Shown: positions 49,533 through 59,423, counted from the first letter of the stretch. The stretch is DNA of 64,000 bases from Nesterenkonia sp. Act20 (GCF_019173455.1 NZ_JADPQH010000001.1:62001-126000); one strand, 5' to 3'. Notes: generated by a model not told the origin, from the sequence alone. Numbers and translations are program-made.

Positions 49533-50201
49533 ATGAACCTCTTTGACAACTCGGCACCCGGCCTCCCCGCTGCCCAGCCCAGCGCGCCGACCATGCCCGA
49601 TTCCCGCTACATCCTGCCCTCCTTCGAGGAGCGCACCCCCTACGGCTTCAAGCGTCAGGACCCCTACGCGAAGCTCTTCGAGGACCGCATCGTGTTCCTG
49701 GGCAGCCAGGTCGACGACGCCTCGGCGGATGACATCATGGCGCAGCTGCTGGTGCTGGAGTCCATGGACTCGGAGCGGGACATCACGCTCTACATCAACT
49801 CCCCGGGCGGTTCCTTCACGGCGATGACCGCCATCTACGACACCATGCAGTTCGTGCGACCGCATATCCAGACGGTCTGCCTGGGTCAGGCGGCCTCCGC
49901 CGCGGCGGTCCTGCTCGCCGCGGGCACCCCCGGCAAGCGCCTCGCGCTGCCCAACGCGCGCGTGCTGATCCACCAACCAGCAGTGGGTGGCACTCAGGGC
50001 ACCGCCACGGACCTGCAGATCCAGGCCGATGAGGTGCGCCGCATCCGTGACTGGATGGAAGAGGTGCTGGCCGATCTGACCAAGAAGTCCAAGGATGAGG
50101 TCGCCGAGGACATCGACCGCGACAAGTTCCTCTCGGCCGCCGGTGCCAAGGAATACGGCCTGGTCGATGAGGTCCTCGCCTCACGCAAGCTGCCGGTCTG
50201 A
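49533..50201 (+). CDS. clpP2: ATP-dependent Clp protease proteolytic subunit 2
   Basis: Second ClpP: S122 ([12 protein letters not shown]) and H147 (LIHQPAVGG). The N-terminal extension (residues 1-35, Pro/Ala-rich, [18 protein letters not shown]) before the conserved strand is typical of actinobacterial ClpP2. It lies 65 bases after clpP1. An AGGAGCACATCTGAC stretch precedes the ATG. Confidence 0.95.
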   Translation: MNLFDNSAPGLPAAQPSAPTMPDSRYILPSFEERTPYGFKRQDPYAKLFEDRIVFLGSQVDDASADDIMAQLLVLESMDSERDITLYINSPGGSFTAMTAIYDTMQFVRPHIQTVCLGQAASAAAVLLAAGTPGKRLALPNARVLIHQPAVGGTQGTATDLQIQADEVRRIRDWMEEVLADLTKKSKDEVAEDIDRDKFLSAAGAKEYGLVDEVLASRKLPV

Positions 50202-50258
50202 TCCAGGGCCTCGGCGCATGAGACCGTTGCCGGATCATGCTCCGCTTCACATATGACT

Positions 50259-50293
50259 CGATCGGGGACGTTCTTCACGGACGTCCCCGATCG
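50259..50293 (+). terminator. Inverted repeat between clpP2 and clpX
   Basis: CGATCGGGGACGT and ACGTCCCCGATCG are perfect 13-base arms around a nine-base loop. TGTCAGGG follows, so there is no T-run. It could partly end the clpP1P2 mRNA, be a processing site, or be an operator for clpX. Confidence 0.5.
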
Positions 50294-50357
50294 TGTCAGG
50301 GCCCTGAAGTACCCTAGATACGAATCACACATCAGGTCTTGAGGGGATTGCACATCC

Positions 50358-51650
50358 ATGGCACGCATAGGTGAGAGCGCAGATCTGCTCAAGTGCTCAT
50401 TCTGCGGAAAGAGCCAGAAGCAGGTCCGGTACAAGCTGATCGCTGGACCGGGCGTCTACATCTGTGACGAGTGCATAGAACTGTGCAACGAAATCATCGA
50501 GGAGTACCTCAATGAGGTGCAGGAGCCCGATGACTTTGAGCTGCCCAAACCGCGCGAGATCTACGATTTCCTCGACGAGTACGTGATCGGCCAGGACAAG
50601 GCCAAACGGTCGCTCTCCGTGGCGGTGCACAATCACTACAAGCGGATCCAGGCCACCGGCTCGGCGAAGAAGACCACATCCCTGGAGAAGGGCCCCCTGG
50701 ACGATGTCGAGATCGGCAAGTCCAACATTCTCATGGTCGGCCCCACCGGTTCCGGCAAGACCTATCTTGCTCAGTCGCTCGCCCGAAAGCTGCAGGTTCC
50801 CTTCATCGTCGCCGACGCGACCAGCCTCACCGAGGCTGGCTATGTCGGTGAAGACGTGGAGAATATCCTGCTCAAGCTCATCCAGGCGGCCGACGGCGAT
50901 GTGAAGAAGGCCGAACAGGGCATCATCTACATCGACGAGATCGACAAGATCTCCCGCAAATCCGAGAACCCATCCATCACTCGTGATGTATCCGGTGAGG
51001 GGGTCCAGCAGGCTCTGCTGAAGATCCTCGAGGGAACCGTGGCCTCGGTGGCTCCGCAGGGCGGGCGCAAGCATCCGCAGCAGGAGTTCATCCAGATCGA
51101 CACCTCCAACATCCTGTTCATCGTCGCCGGTGCGTTCGCCGGGCTCGAGGAGATGATCGAGTCCCGCGCCGGTCGCAAGGGGATCGGCTTCGGCGCGCCG
51201 CTGTCGACCATCACCCGCGGTGAGGCCAGCTACGCGGACGTCGAGCCCGAGGACCTGCACAAGTTCGGCCTGATTCCCGAGCTCATCGGCCGTCTTCCGG
51301 TCATCGCGACGGTGGAACAGCTCGACGCTGCCGCGCTCACCGATATCCTCACCAAACCCCGCAATGCCCTGGTGAAGCAGTACCAGAAGATCTTCGCGAT
51401 CGACGGAGTTGAACTGGAGTTCACCCCCGAGTCACTCGGGGCAGTGGTGGAACAGGCCGAACTGCGCGGCACCGGTGCCCGCGGTCTGCGCTCCATCCTG
51501 GAGAACGTGCTCGGCCCGGTGATGTTCGAGCTTCCCTCCCGGGATGACATCGCCACTGTGACCATCACCGAAGCGGTGGTCCGGGAGGGTGCCGAGGCGG
51601 AGCTTGTGACCCTGACTGAAGCCAAGAAATTCCGCAAGAAATCGGCCTGA
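50358..51650 (+). CDS. clpX: ATP-dependent Clp protease ATP-binding subunit ClpX
   Basis: AAA+ unfoldase for ClpP. Zinc-binding domain C13, C16, C36, C39 ([21 protein letters not shown]); Walker A GPTGSGKT (128-135); Walker [11 protein letters not shown]; an [19 protein letters not shown] sensor/arginine region; and the IGF-type loop for ClpP docking ([10 protein letters not shown]). 430 residues is normal. TTGAGGGG precedes the ATG. Confidence 0.97.
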   Translation: MARIGESADLLKCSFCGKSQKQVRYKLIAGPGVYICDECIELCNEIIEEYLNEVQEPDDFELPKPREIYDFLDEYVIGQDKAKRSLSVAVHNHYKRIQATGSAKKTTSLEKGPLDDVEIGKSNILMVGPTGSGKTYLAQSLARKLQVPFIVADATSLTEAGYVGEDVENILLKLIQAADGDVKKAEQGIIYIDEIDKISRKSENPSITRDVSGEGVQQALLKILEGTVASVAPQGGRKHPQQEFIQIDTSNILFIVAGAFAGLEEMIESRAGRKGIGFGAPLSTITRGEASYADVEPEDLHKFGLIPELIGRLPVIATVEQLDAAALTDILTKPRNALVKQYQKIFAIDGVELEFTPESLGAVVEQAELRGTGARGLRSILENVLGPVMFELPSRDDIATVTITEAVVREGAEAELVTLTEAKKFRKKSA

Positions 51651-51683
51651 CCTGGATTTTCCCTCCTTGAGATGTCTGGCTAT

Positions 51684-51711
51684 TTGCTGGGCGTCAGCTG
51701 AGGTGTAGTCT
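51684..51711 (+). promoter_or_regulatory. Candidate promoter of the LpqY-SugABC operon
   Basis: TTGCTG (51684-51689) and TAGTCT (51706-51711) are 16 bases apart. Transcription would start near 51718, leaving a leader of about 65 bases with GAGGCGG before the ATG. Confidence 0.45.
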
Positions 51712-51784
51712 CTCTCTCACGTAGTGGCTCAGGTCACATTCAGTGGCCCGGCACCGTCGCCGGGTGACGAGAGGCGGCAGATTC

Positions 51785-53095
51785 ATGGGTGGTTCAGTTG
51801 GCACCCCGCACAGAGGGCGCCCAGCTCGAGTGGTGGGTGCCGCACTCGCGGCAGGCATCCTGCTGAGCGGATGCTCTGGGGGAGAGGACGTGCCGGTCCT
51901 CACCTGGTACATCAATCCCGACGACGGCGGTCAGGCCACCCTCGCACAGCAGTGCACCGATGAGGCCGAAGGCGCCTACGAGATCCAGACCTCGCTGCTC
52001 CCTGCGGATGCGCCCTCCCAGCGCGAACAGCTGGCGCGGCGCCTCGCGGCCAATGACGCCTCTCTCGACATCATGTCGCTGGATCCTCCCTTCATCCCTG
52101 AACTGGCAGAACCAGGATTCCTGGCACCGGTCCCAGATGACGTCGCCGAACGCACCACCGAAGACACCCTCGAGGGCGCACTGGCCGGAGCGATGTGGAA
52201 CGAGGAACTCGTCGCCGTCCCGTTCTGGGCCAACACCCAGCTGCTCTGGTACCGGGAATCGGTGACGGAAGCGGCTGGACTCAATATGGACGAACCGGTC
52301 ACCTGGGACCAGATCATCGAAGCCGCCATGGAACAGGACAAGCTGCTGGGCGTGCAGGGCACGCGTGCGGAGTCCATGACGGTCTGGCTCAACGCTCTGG
52401 TGGAGTCGCAGGACACCTCGATCCTCGTCGATCCCGAAGCGCGGGCCGTGGACCTGGAGACCAACTTCGACACCGCAGAAGGCGAGAAGGCCGCCGAGAT
52501 CATCGGGACAATCGGCACCGAGGGTCTCGCCGGCCCCGGGGTTGCCTCCATGGACGAGAACCAGTCGATGCTGCTCTTCCAGGGAGACAACGGCTCCTTC
52601 ATGGTGAACTGGCCGTTCGTCTGGGCCGCGACCAAGGCCGCCGTCGAGGAGGGGGTGCTGGAGCAAGACCTCCTCGAGGACATAGGCTGGTCACAGTACC
52701 CCCGGGTGGACGAAGACACCGCCTCCGCGCCGCCGCTGGGCGGGATCAACCTTGGCGTCGGCGCCGATTCGGAGAACCAGGACCTCGCCTTCGACGCGAT
52801 CGAATGCATCGTGCAGCCAGAGAACCAGACCGAGTACTTCATCACCAACGGAAACCCGCCCTCCTCGGAATCGGCCTACGAGGATGAAACCCTCGAAGAG
52901 GACTATCCGATGGCAGACGCCATCCGCGAGGCCCTCGCCAATGCGGCACCCCGACCCCAGACTCCGTTCTACAACGAGATCTCCACGGCCATCCAGCAGG
53001 AGTTCACGCCCATCTCAGGGGTGCGCGGAGACAGCACGCCGGCGGAGACCGACTCCTTCATCCTTGAAGTCCTCAGAGGGGAGCGTCTCCTGTGA
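51785..53095 (+). CDS. lpqY: Trehalose-type ABC importer lipoprotein LpqY
   Basis: Extracytoplasmic solute-binding lipoprotein, 436 residues. Signal peptide with lipobox LLSGC (lipidated C30). The mature part follows mycobacterial LpqY closely in pattern: REQLARRLAANDASLDIMSLD, NTQLLWYRESV, VWLNALV, FMVNWPFVWA and GGINLGVGA. LpqY-SugABC recycles trehalose released from cell-envelope glycolipids in mycobacteria; here uptake of trehalose or a related disaccharide is inferred. The ATG at 51785 is preferred to an upstream GTG because GAGG lies ten bases before it. Confidence 0.87.
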   Translation: MGGSVGTPHRGRPARVVGAALAAGILLSGCSGGEDVPVLTWYINPDDGGQATLAQQCTDEAEGAYEIQTSLLPADAPSQREQLARRLAANDASLDIMSLDPPFIPELAEPGFLAPVPDDVAERTTEDTLEGALAGAMWNEELVAVPFWANTQLLWYRESVTEAAGLNMDEPVTWDQIIEAAMEQDKLLGVQGTRAESMTVWLNALVESQDTSILVDPEARAVDLETNFDTAEGEKAAEIIGTIGTEGLAGPGVASMDENQSMLLFQGDNGSFMVNWPFVWAATKAAVEEGVLEQDLLEDIGWSQYPRVDEDTASAPPLGGINLGVGADSENQDLAFDAIECIVQPENQTEYFITNGNPPSSESAYEDETLEEDYPMADAIREALANAAPRPQTPFYNEISTAIQQEFTPISGVRGDSTPAETDSFILEVLRGERLL

Positions 53096-54084
53096 CTACC
53101 GCACCAGAAACATCTCGGCGGCAGAAGCGCGAGAGCAGCGGATCGTCCCAGCCGAAGGGCGGGACCAAGAAGAAGAGCAATCGAGCGAAGTCCGAGGCCC
53201 GGCTGGGCTGGCTGATCGCAGGCCCGGCATTCTTCATCATGCTCTCGGTGACCGCCTACCCGATCGTCCAGGCCGTCTACGACTCACTGTTCTCCTTCCG
53301 GCTCACCGCACCGGATGATCGATCCTTCGTGTTCCTGCAGAACTACCTCACCATCTTCTCCGACGTCGAAGTCTTCTGGCAGGCATTGGGTGTGACGCTC
53401 TTCGTCACCGTGGTGACCGTGGCGGTGGAGCTGATCCTCGGCTTCGGACTGGCGCTGGTGATGCATAAGGCGCTCAAGCGGATCCGCGGTGCGCTGCGTA
53501 CGGCGATCCTCGTGCCCTACGGCATCATCACCGTGGTCTCGGCCTTCGCCTGGTACTACATGTTCGACATCAACTCCGGGTTCGTGAACAACTGGTTCGG
53601 CTGGGTGCCGGGCATCGACAGTGATCTCGACTGGTTCGCCAACTTCGGCACTGCCATCACCATCATCATGGCCTCCGAGATATGGAAGACCACGCCCTTC
53701 ATCGCGCTGTTGCTGCTGGCCGGACTGGCCCAGGTGCCTGATGAGCTCGTCGAGGCCGCGAAGGTCGATGGAGCCAGCTGGCGCCAGCAGATGACACGGG
53801 TGATCCTGCCGAACATGAAGGCGGCCATCATGGTGGCGGTGCTGTTCCGGGCCCTGGATGCCTTCCGCATCTTCGACAACGTCTTCATCATGACCAATGG
53901 GTCGGCCAATACCGAAGTGCTCTCCCTGCTGGCGTACCGGACCTCGATCGGCCGGCTGGAGATCGGTCTGGGCTCTGCCGTCTCGGTCATTCTGTTCATC
54001 TGCGTGCTGTTGATCTGCTTCATCGCCATCAAGTTCTTCAAGGTCGATCTGGCCAGCGGCACCGATGCCAAGGGAGGGAAGTGA
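53092..54084 (+). CDS. sugA: Sugar ABC transporter permease (SugA-like)
   Basis: 330 residues: a basic, Ser/Lys-rich cytoplasmic N-terminus (1-38), then six membrane helices. The EAA loop that docks the ATPase reads ELVEAAKVDGASWRQQMTRVILP (about residues 218-240). GTG start overlapping the lpqY stop as GTGA. It forms a heterodimer with the next permease. Confidence 0.9.
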   Translation: MTTAPETSRRQKRESSGSSQPKGGTKKKSNRAKSEARLGWLIAGPAFFIMLSVTAYPIVQAVYDSLFSFRLTAPDDRSFVFLQNYLTIFSDVEVFWQALGVTLFVTVVTVAVELILGFGLALVMHKALKRIRGALRTAILVPYGIITVVSAFAWYYMFDINSGFVNNWFGWVPGIDSDLDWFANFGTAITIIMASEIWKTTPFIALLLLAGLAQVPDELVEAAKVDGASWRQQMTRVILPNMKAAIMVAVLFRALDAFRIFDNVFIMTNGSANTEVLSLLAYRTSIGRLEIGLGSAVSVILFICVLLICFIAIKFFKVDLASGTDAKGGK

Positions 54085-54938
54085 TCATGGCCTCCAATGG
54101 AAAGCTCACCGGCAGGCAGCGGCTCGGGTGGACGGTGCTGACCGTCGTCGTTCTGCTCTACGCGCTGTTCCCCGTGGCCGCCATCCTGGCCACCAGCTTC
54201 AAGACCCAGGCGGATCTCGGCAATGCGTCCTTCCTGCCCTCCAGCTGGACCTGGGAGAACTATCAGATGATCCTCGTGGGCGATGCCCAGGGGCTGTTCC
54301 TCACAGCGCTGCGCAACTCGATCGGCATCACCCTGATCGCCACGTTCATCGCAGTCGTGCTGGCCACCCTCTGCGCCTACGCCATCGCTCGGCTGGACTT
54401 TCCGGGCAAGAAGATCATCCTCGGCTCCGCGCTGGCGGTCTCGATCTTCCCCGTGATCTCAGTGGTCACCCCGCTGTTCAACCTCTGGCGAAACATCGGG
54501 CTCTACGACACCTGGCCCGGTCTGATCATTCCGTATCTCTCACTGACGCTTCCGATCTCCATCTGGACCCTGGCCGCGTTCTTCCGACAGATCCCCTGGG
54601 ACCTGGAGCAGGCGGCGCAGGTCGACGGCGCGACCCAGTGGCAGGCCTTCCGACGCGCGATCGTCCCGCTGGCCATGCCCGGAGTCTTCACCACTGCGAT
54701 CATCGCGTTCTTCATCGCTTGGAACGACTTCGTCTATGGAATATCGCTGACCTCCACCGAAGCCGCCCGACCGGTGCCAGCGGCCCTGGCGTTCTTCACA
54801 GGTGCCTCCCAATTCGAGGAGCCCACCGGCGCGATCTCGGCCGCCGCCATCGTCGTGACCATTCCCGTCGTCGTGCTGGTGCTGCTCTTCCAGCGACAGA
54901 TCGTCTCCGGACTGACCCAGGGCGCCGTCAAGGGCTGA
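54081..54938 (+). CDS. sugB: Sugar ABC transporter permease (SugB-like)
   Basis: 285 residues, six membrane helices, EAA loop LEQAAQVDGATQWQAFRRAIVP (about 175-196). The GTG at 54081 overlaps the sugA stop; an ATG two codons later is an equally good start. Second half of the membrane channel. Confidence 0.9.
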   Translation: MIMASNGKLTGRQRLGWTVLTVVVLLYALFPVAAILATSFKTQADLGNASFLPSSWTWENYQMILVGDAQGLFLTALRNSIGITLIATFIAVVLATLCAYAIARLDFPGKKIILGSALAVSIFPVISVVTPLFNLWRNIGLYDTWPGLIIPYLSLTLPISIWTLAAFFRQIPWDLEQAAQVDGATQWQAFRRAIVPLAMPGVFTTAIIAFFIAWNDFVYGISLTSTEAARPVPAALAFFTGASQFEEPTGAISAAAIVVTIPVVVLVLLFQRQIVSGLTQGAVKG

Positions 54939-54959
54939 GTAGAAAAGGACTCCACTTCC

Positions 54960-56210
54960 ATGTCATCCATCACGCTTCAGAACCTCGTCAAGAAGTACGA
55001 CGACGGCTTTCCCGCCGTCAACGACATCTCCATCGACATCGAGGACGGCGAGTTCATCATCCTGGTGGGACCCTCGGGCTGCGGCAAGTCCACGCTGCTG
55101 CGCATGATCGTCGGCCTCGAGGACATCACCGAGGGCGACCTGCTCATCGGAGGAGAGCGCGTCAACGAGAAGGCCCCCAGGGAGCGCAACCTCGCCATGG
55201 TCTTCCAGAGCTACGCGCTGTACCCCCACCTGACCGTCTACGAGAACATCGCCTTCCCGATGCGGCTGACCAAGGGGCAGTTCACCAAGGAGCAGATCGA
55301 CGAGAAGGTCCAATACGCCGCAACGATGCTCGAGCTGACCGAGCATCTGGACCGCAAGCCGGCGAACCTCTCCGGCGGTCAGCGGCAGCGGGTGGCGATG
55401 GGCCGCGCGATCGTGCGCGACGCCGACGCCTTCCTCTTCGACGAGCCGCTCTCGAACCTGGATGCCAAGCTCCGTGGCCAGATGCGGGCCGAGATCGCCC
55501 GCCTCCAGCGCGAGCTCAACACCACGAGCGTCTATGTCACCCACGATCAGACCGAGGCCATGACGCTGGGCGACCGGGTGGCGGTGCTCAAGAAGGGTCT
55601 GCTCCAGCAGATCGCCTCCCCGCGTGAGCTCTACGAACAGCCCGCGAACCTGTTCGTGGCAGGGTTCATCGGCTCGCCCTCCATGAACTTCCTGCCCGGC
55701 ACGGTGGAGGGCAACGTGTTTTCGACTCCGTTGGGCAAGATCGAGATCCCTGATCGCGCCGCGAAGGCCGGAGCGGGACGAGACATCGTGCTCGCCGGCA
55801 TCCGTCCGGAGTTCTTCGAGGACGCCACTCAGCTCAGTGACGTGCAGTTGTCCAAAGGCACCACCTTCACTGCTGAGATCAGCCACAGCGAGTGGCTGGG
55901 CAATGAGCAGTACGCGTACGTCGGCTACGAGACCGACGAGCGGGTGGCAGACGCGCTGCAGAATCTGGCGGAGGAGATGGATGCCGATGAGCTGCGCACC
56001 CAGCTGGTGGTGGAAGTGGATGCCACCTCGCGGTTCCGCGGGGGAGACAGCGCCGAGCTGTGGCTCGACACGCGGAGGATGCACCTCTTCGACCCGGTCT
56101 CCGGAGAGAACCTGACCCGCGACGAAGAGGCAGGCGCGGAGCTGACGCGGGAGGCTCGGGAAGACCGACGACGCGACGCCGAGCGATTCGCCGCTGCCAA
56201 GAAGGACTGA
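54960..56210 (+). CDS. sugC: Sugar ABC transporter ATPase (SugC/UgpC/MsmK-like)
   Basis: 416 residues: Walker A GPSGCGKST (37-45), signature LSGGQRQRVAMG (137-148), Walker B FLFDEPLSNLDAKLR (158-172), and a C-terminal regulatory/TOBE domain (from about 240, FIGSPSMNFLPGTVEG). The last 40 residues are charged and basic-acidic (AREDRRRDAERFAAAKKD), longer than in typical members. It lies 21 bases after sugB. Such ATPases may be shared with other sugar importers. Confidence 0.92.
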   Translation: MSSITLQNLVKKYDDGFPAVNDISIDIEDGEFIILVGPSGCGKSTLLRMIVGLEDITEGDLLIGGERVNEKAPRERNLAMVFQSYALYPHLTVYENIAFPMRLTKGQFTKEQIDEKVQYAATMLELTEHLDRKPANLSGGQRQRVAMGRAIVRDADAFLFDEPLSNLDAKLRGQMRAEIARLQRELNTTSVYVTHDQTEAMTLGDRVAVLKKGLLQQIASPRELYEQPANLFVAGFIGSPSMNFLPGTVEGNVFSTPLGKIEIPDRAAKAGAGRDIVLAGIRPEFFEDATQLSDVQLSKGTTFTAEISHSEWLGNEQYAYVGYETDERVADALQNLAEEMDADELRTQLVVEVDATSRFRGGDSAELWLDTRRMHLFDPVSGENLTRDEEAGAELTREAREDRRRDAERFAAAKKD

Positions 56211-56387
56211 GCTTCGCGGCGGCGCGGTGTCGGGTGATGTGCGCGGAACTGGTGACCGAAGGGCATACCCCCAGGCCAGCCTGGGGTGCTAAGTTGTTCG
56301 CAGACAAACGAACTGGTCAGCAGGGCACCGACGTCGTCGGCTGCTTTCTGCCCCCGTGACCGCGAGGTCGAGAGTGGAGCCGAAGCT

Positions 56388-56774
56388 ATGAGCACCGTCC
56401 CGGATGAGCTGCAGTACAGCGCCGAACACGAATGGATCGCAACGACCGCAGATCCCAGCGTGGTCCGCATCGGAATCACCGACTTCGCCCAGGACGCCCT
56501 GGGGGAGGTCGTCTACGTGGAACATCCCGAGGTGGGGGCCACTGTGGCAGCCGGTGACGTGGTCGGAGAGGTCGAATCCACCAAGTCCGTCTCCGACATC
56601 TACGCGCCGGTCGCCGGTGAGATCGTGAGCGTGAACTCCGAGCTCGACGCGAACCCCGGCTCGGTGAACACCGATCCCTACGCCGCCGGATGGCTGTTCG
56701 AGGTGAGACTGGCAGAGTCCTCAGGGTTGGACGCCCTGCTCACTGCCGAGGACTACAGAAACCAAGTAGGCTGA
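56388..56774 (+). CDS. gcvH: Glycine cleavage system H protein
   Basis: Lipoyl carrier of the glycine cleavage system. The lipoylated lysine is K66 (EVESTKSVSDIYAP). 128 residues. The other glycine cleavage genes (gcvT, gcvP) are not in the window. In Actinobacteria gcvH regularly heads the cluster gcvH-garA-ftsR-nuclease-merR, seen here in full. Confidence 0.95.
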   Translation: MSTVPDELQYSAEHEWIATTADPSVVRIGITDFAQDALGEVVYVEHPEVGATVAAGDVVGEVESTKSVSDIYAPVAGEIVSVNSELDANPGSVNTDPYAAGWLFEVRLAESSGLDALLTAEDYRNQVG

Positions 56775-56810
56775 AGGCCCCGGATGGACCGCCCCAGGAG
56801 AGGAGGCGAC

Positions 56811-57254
56811 GTGGAGACTACACGTGGTAATGACAACGTTCAGAGTGCAGCGGAGACGACCAGTATCTCCCTGCCTCCAGTTGAAGCGCAGGCAGGAGAG
56901 CCGCACCTCTCCGAGGACGATCAGCAGGCGATCGCGGCCCTGCCCAAGAACTCGGCGCTGCTGATCGCCCACACAGGGGCGAACCAGGGAGCACGCTTCC
57001 TGCTCGACCAGGACCTGACCAGCGTCGGACGCCACCCGGAGGCCGGCATCTTCCTCGACGACGTCACGGTCTCCCGCCGTCACGTGGAGCTGCTCCGAGA
57101 GGGCAGCGCATTCCAGGTCAAGGACCTCGGCAGCCTCAACGGCACCTACGTCAATCACGACCGGGTGGACGAGTACCGGCTCAAGCCCGGTGACGAGGTC
57201 CAGATCGGTAAGTTCCGTCTGACCTTCTATGCCGGGTCCAGAGATTCCGACTGA
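56811..57254 (+). CDS. garA: FHA-domain regulator GarA/OdhI
   Basis: 147 residues: an N-terminal tail with the phosphorylation motif ETTS (15-18) and an FHA domain (about 60-147; TSVGRHPEAGIFLDDVTVSRRHVEL, DLGSLNGTYVNHDRV). In mycobacteria and corynebacteria the unphosphorylated protein inhibits 2-oxoglutarate dehydrogenase and affects glutamate enzymes; a PknG/PknB-type kinase phosphorylates the ETTS threonine and the FHA domain then binds it. GTG chosen because AGGAGG is four bases upstream. Note a second ETT at residues 2-4. Confidence 0.92.
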   Translation: METTRGNDNVQSAAETTSISLPPVEAQAGEPHLSEDDQQAIAALPKNSALLIAHTGANQGARFLLDQDLTSVGRHPEAGIFLDDVTVSRRHVELLREGSAFQVKDLGSLNGTYVNHDRVDEYRLKPGDEVQIGKFRLTFYAGSRDSD

Positions 57255-57345
57255 CCGGTGAATCAAAATGCGCGGGCGAGGAAGACCTTCACGTTATCCT
57301 GAGGCTGATTTCGTTCCTTCCCCACAGCCCGAAAGAGGACACGCA

Positions 57346-58104
57346 GTGAGTGCTTCCCCAGCGCCGAGGCCTAAACCGGCCCCGACCTCGCCCGAACCTG
57401 CCACCTCACATGTCTTCACGATCTCCGAAGTGCTGCGCGAGCTGCAGAACGAGTTCCCCGATCTGACCGCGTCGAAGCTGCGCTTCCTGGAGGAGCGCGA
57501 TCTGGTCGAACCGGCCCGCACCGCATCCGGATATCGCAAGTATTGTGCGGCAGACGTGGAGCGGCTGCGATTCATCCTCGCGCTGCAGCGGGATCGTTAT
57601 ATGCCCCTGGACGTCATCAAGCAGACGATGGACGCGATCGATTCGGGGGAGACCCCCGAGGCGCTGCCGCAGGCGGCCCCGGTGGGTCCGCGTGAGGTCA
57701 CCGATGAGATGGCGGCGCAGATCACCGGGCGAATTCGTCCGATGTCCCGCAAGGAGCTGAGGGCGCACTCCGGCGCCACCCGAGGCATGTTGGACACGCT
57801 GGAGAAGTTCCGCATCATCCAGGCCGACGCCGAGGGCAATTACAGCCACCACGACCTCAAAGCGGTCAAGGCCGTGCGAGTCCTGGCGCGCTACGGGCTG
57901 GAGCCCAAGCACCTTGCGAACATCCGGCGTTCGGCGGACAACGAGCTGGACCTGATCGCCCGCGCGATGGCTCCGCATGCCGCCCGCAAAGACACCGCCG
58001 CGCGCGCCCGGGTCGCCGAGTCCTCCAAAGAGATGCTCCAGTGCCTCAAGGACCTGCGCGCCTCCATCATGGACACCTCAGTGGAGCAGCTGGACAAGAA
58101 CTGA
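57346..58104 (+). CDS. ftsR: MerR-family regulator FtsR
   Basis: 252 residues: a Pro/Ala/Ser-rich N-terminus (1-24), a MerR winged helix (FTISEVLRELQNEFPDLTASKLRFLEERDLVEP; about 25-95) and a helical C-terminal part with a second winged-helix-like segment (DTLEKFRIIQADAEGNYSHHD). The orthologue FtsR in Corynebacterium regulates ftsZ. The GTG at 57346 has GAAAGAGGA six bases upstream; frames further upstream are not coding. Confidence 0.9.
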   Translation: MSASPAPRPKPAPTSPEPATSHVFTISEVLRELQNEFPDLTASKLRFLEERDLVEPARTASGYRKYCAADVERLRFILALQRDRYMPLDVIKQTMDAIDSGETPEALPQAAPVGPREVTDEMAAQITGRIRPMSRKELRAHSGATRGMLDTLEKFRIIQADAEGNYSHHDLKAVKAVRVLARYGLEPKHLANIRRSADNELDLIARAMAPHAARKDTAARARVAESSKEMLQCLKDLRASIMDTSVEQLDKN

Positions 58105-58106
58105 CT

Positions 58107-58112
58107 TAGAAT
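58107..58112 (+). promoter_or_regulatory. -10 hexamer for the leaderless nuclease gene
   Basis: TAGAAT lies six bases before the ATG at 58119 and overlaps the first bases after the ftsR stop, so the nuclease gene probably has its own leaderless transcript. Confidence 0.5.
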
Positions 58113-58118
58113 TGACCC

Positions 58119-58622
58119 ATGGAGAGCCAGCTGGTTCCGCTGGATGTCGTGGGTGTTCGGATCGAACTCCCATCCAAACAGCCTGTGGTCGTGCTCCGCG
58201 GGGCGGAACCCGGTCTGGAGAACCTCCACGTGGCGGTCCTGGTGGGCCCGGCGGAGGCCAACGCCGTCGCCATGGCCATGGAGAAGAAGATCCCTCCGCG
58301 TCCGATGACCCACGATCTGCTCGCCGAGGTGATGACCCGGCTGGGCTCCGGGGTGCGTTCCGTGGAGATCAGCATGCTCGACTCCTCCACCTATCGCGGG
58401 ACCATCACCCTGGGCAGCGGTCGCAGCTTCGACGCACGCGCCTCCGACGCCATAGCAGTGGCGGTGCGTGTGCAATGTCTGGTCACCATGGACCGCGAGA
58501 CGCTGAACCGGGTGGGCATCACCCCGCGCACCGCCGCGACCGGCCAGCGACCCATCTCCGAGGACGAGATCAAGGAGTTTCGGCGCTTCCTCGAGGACGC
58601 AGAGCCCGAGGACTTCGAGTGA
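58119..58622 (+). CDS. Bifunctional nuclease family protein (DUF151)
   Basis: 167 residues; DUF151 hallmarks MESQLVPLDVVGVRIELPSKQPVVVLRG, RPMTHDLLAEVMTRLG and SFDARASDAIAVAVR. Plant homologues have combined DNase and RNase activity; the bacterial role is not settled. Part of the conserved gcvH-garA-ftsR cluster (Rv1829 in mycobacteria). Confidence 0.9.
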   Translation: MESQLVPLDVVGVRIELPSKQPVVVLRGAEPGLENLHVAVLVGPAEANAVAMAMEKKIPPRPMTHDLLAEVMTRLGSGVRSVEISMLDSSTYRGTITLGSGRSFDARASDAIAVAVRVQCLVTMDRETLNRVGITPRTAATGQRPISEDEIKEFRRFLEDAEPEDFE

Positions 58623-58805
58623 GTCTGTCGACGCTGACTAGTGCAATTCGGCGACACGCCGTAGAGTAAATTCGAATGTCTTTGACCCCCGGCGGCTGTC
58701 GCCATACCGTCAAGGGACAAGGTTTCCGCATGCATCACCCGGGTGGCTCGATCAATCCAGGGTTGAGCTAACCCAGCGGGTTCCAGCACTTCAGGAAGGT
58801 ACCAG

Positions 58806-59414
58806 GTGGGTCCAGAATCGCACGCGGACGCTGAACGCATACGGCCGGGGCAGGCAGCTGCCCAGCAGCCGCTGTTCAGCGACGGCCTGCCCGAGCTGGA
58901 CGAGGAACTTGGATACCGTGGACCCGTGGCCTGCGCCGCGGCCGGCATCACGTACCGTCAGCTGGACTACTGGGCCCGGACCAAACTGGTGCAGCCCTCC
59001 ATGCGCAACGCCGCCGGATCCGGCTCGGCGCGCCTCTACTCTTTCCGCGATGTGCTGGTGCTCAAGGTGGTCAAGCGCCTCCTCGACACCGGCGTCTCGC
59101 TGCAGCAGATCCGTACCGCCATCGAGCACCTTCGAGAGCGCGGCGTGGATGACTTGGCACAGATCACTCTGATGTCCGACGGCGCCTCGGTGTACGAATG
59201 CACCTCCGCCGACGAGGTCATCGACCTCGTGCAGGGCGGTCAGGGCGTGTTCGGCATCGCGGTGGGCCGCGTCTGGCGCGAGGTCGAAGGAAGCCTGGCC
59301 GAGCTCCCGCGTGAGCGGACCGAGCCGGAGCCGTCGGCGCTGACCGGCGAAGCGGCCGTGGCAGAGGACGAGCTCGCGCAGCTGCGCGCCCGCCGTCGCT
59401 CACAAGCCTCCTGA
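58806..59414 (+). CDS. MerR-family transcriptional regulator
   Basis: 202 residues with a MerR DNA-binding domain from about residue 36 (ACAAAGITYRQLDYWARTKLVQPS, YSFRDVLVLKVVKRLLDTGVSLQQIRTAIEHL). The C-terminal half (DDLAQITLMSDGASVYECTSADEVIDLV) has no recognised ligand domain. GTG start after AGGAAGG. The 183-bp upstream region contains TAGAGT (58662-58667) and an inverted repeat GGGTT-N5-AACCC (58760-58774) that could be its operator. Last gene of the garA cluster. Confidence 0.9.
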   Translation: MGPESHADAERIRPGQAAAQQPLFSDGLPELDEELGYRGPVACAAAGITYRQLDYWARTKLVQPSMRNAAGSGSARLYSFRDVLVLKVVKRLLDTGVSLQQIRTAIEHLRERGVDDLAQITLMSDGASVYECTSADEVIDLVQGGQGVFGIAVGRVWREVEGSLAELPRERTEPEPSALTGEAAVAEDELAQLRARRRSQAS

Positions 59415-59423
59415 GCAGCCTCA

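Noticed and set aside
54065-55627. A 520-codon plus frame across sugB and sugC
   Set aside because: It runs out of phase through two well-supported transporter genes; its Arg/His/Pro-rich composition is typical of a shadow frame.
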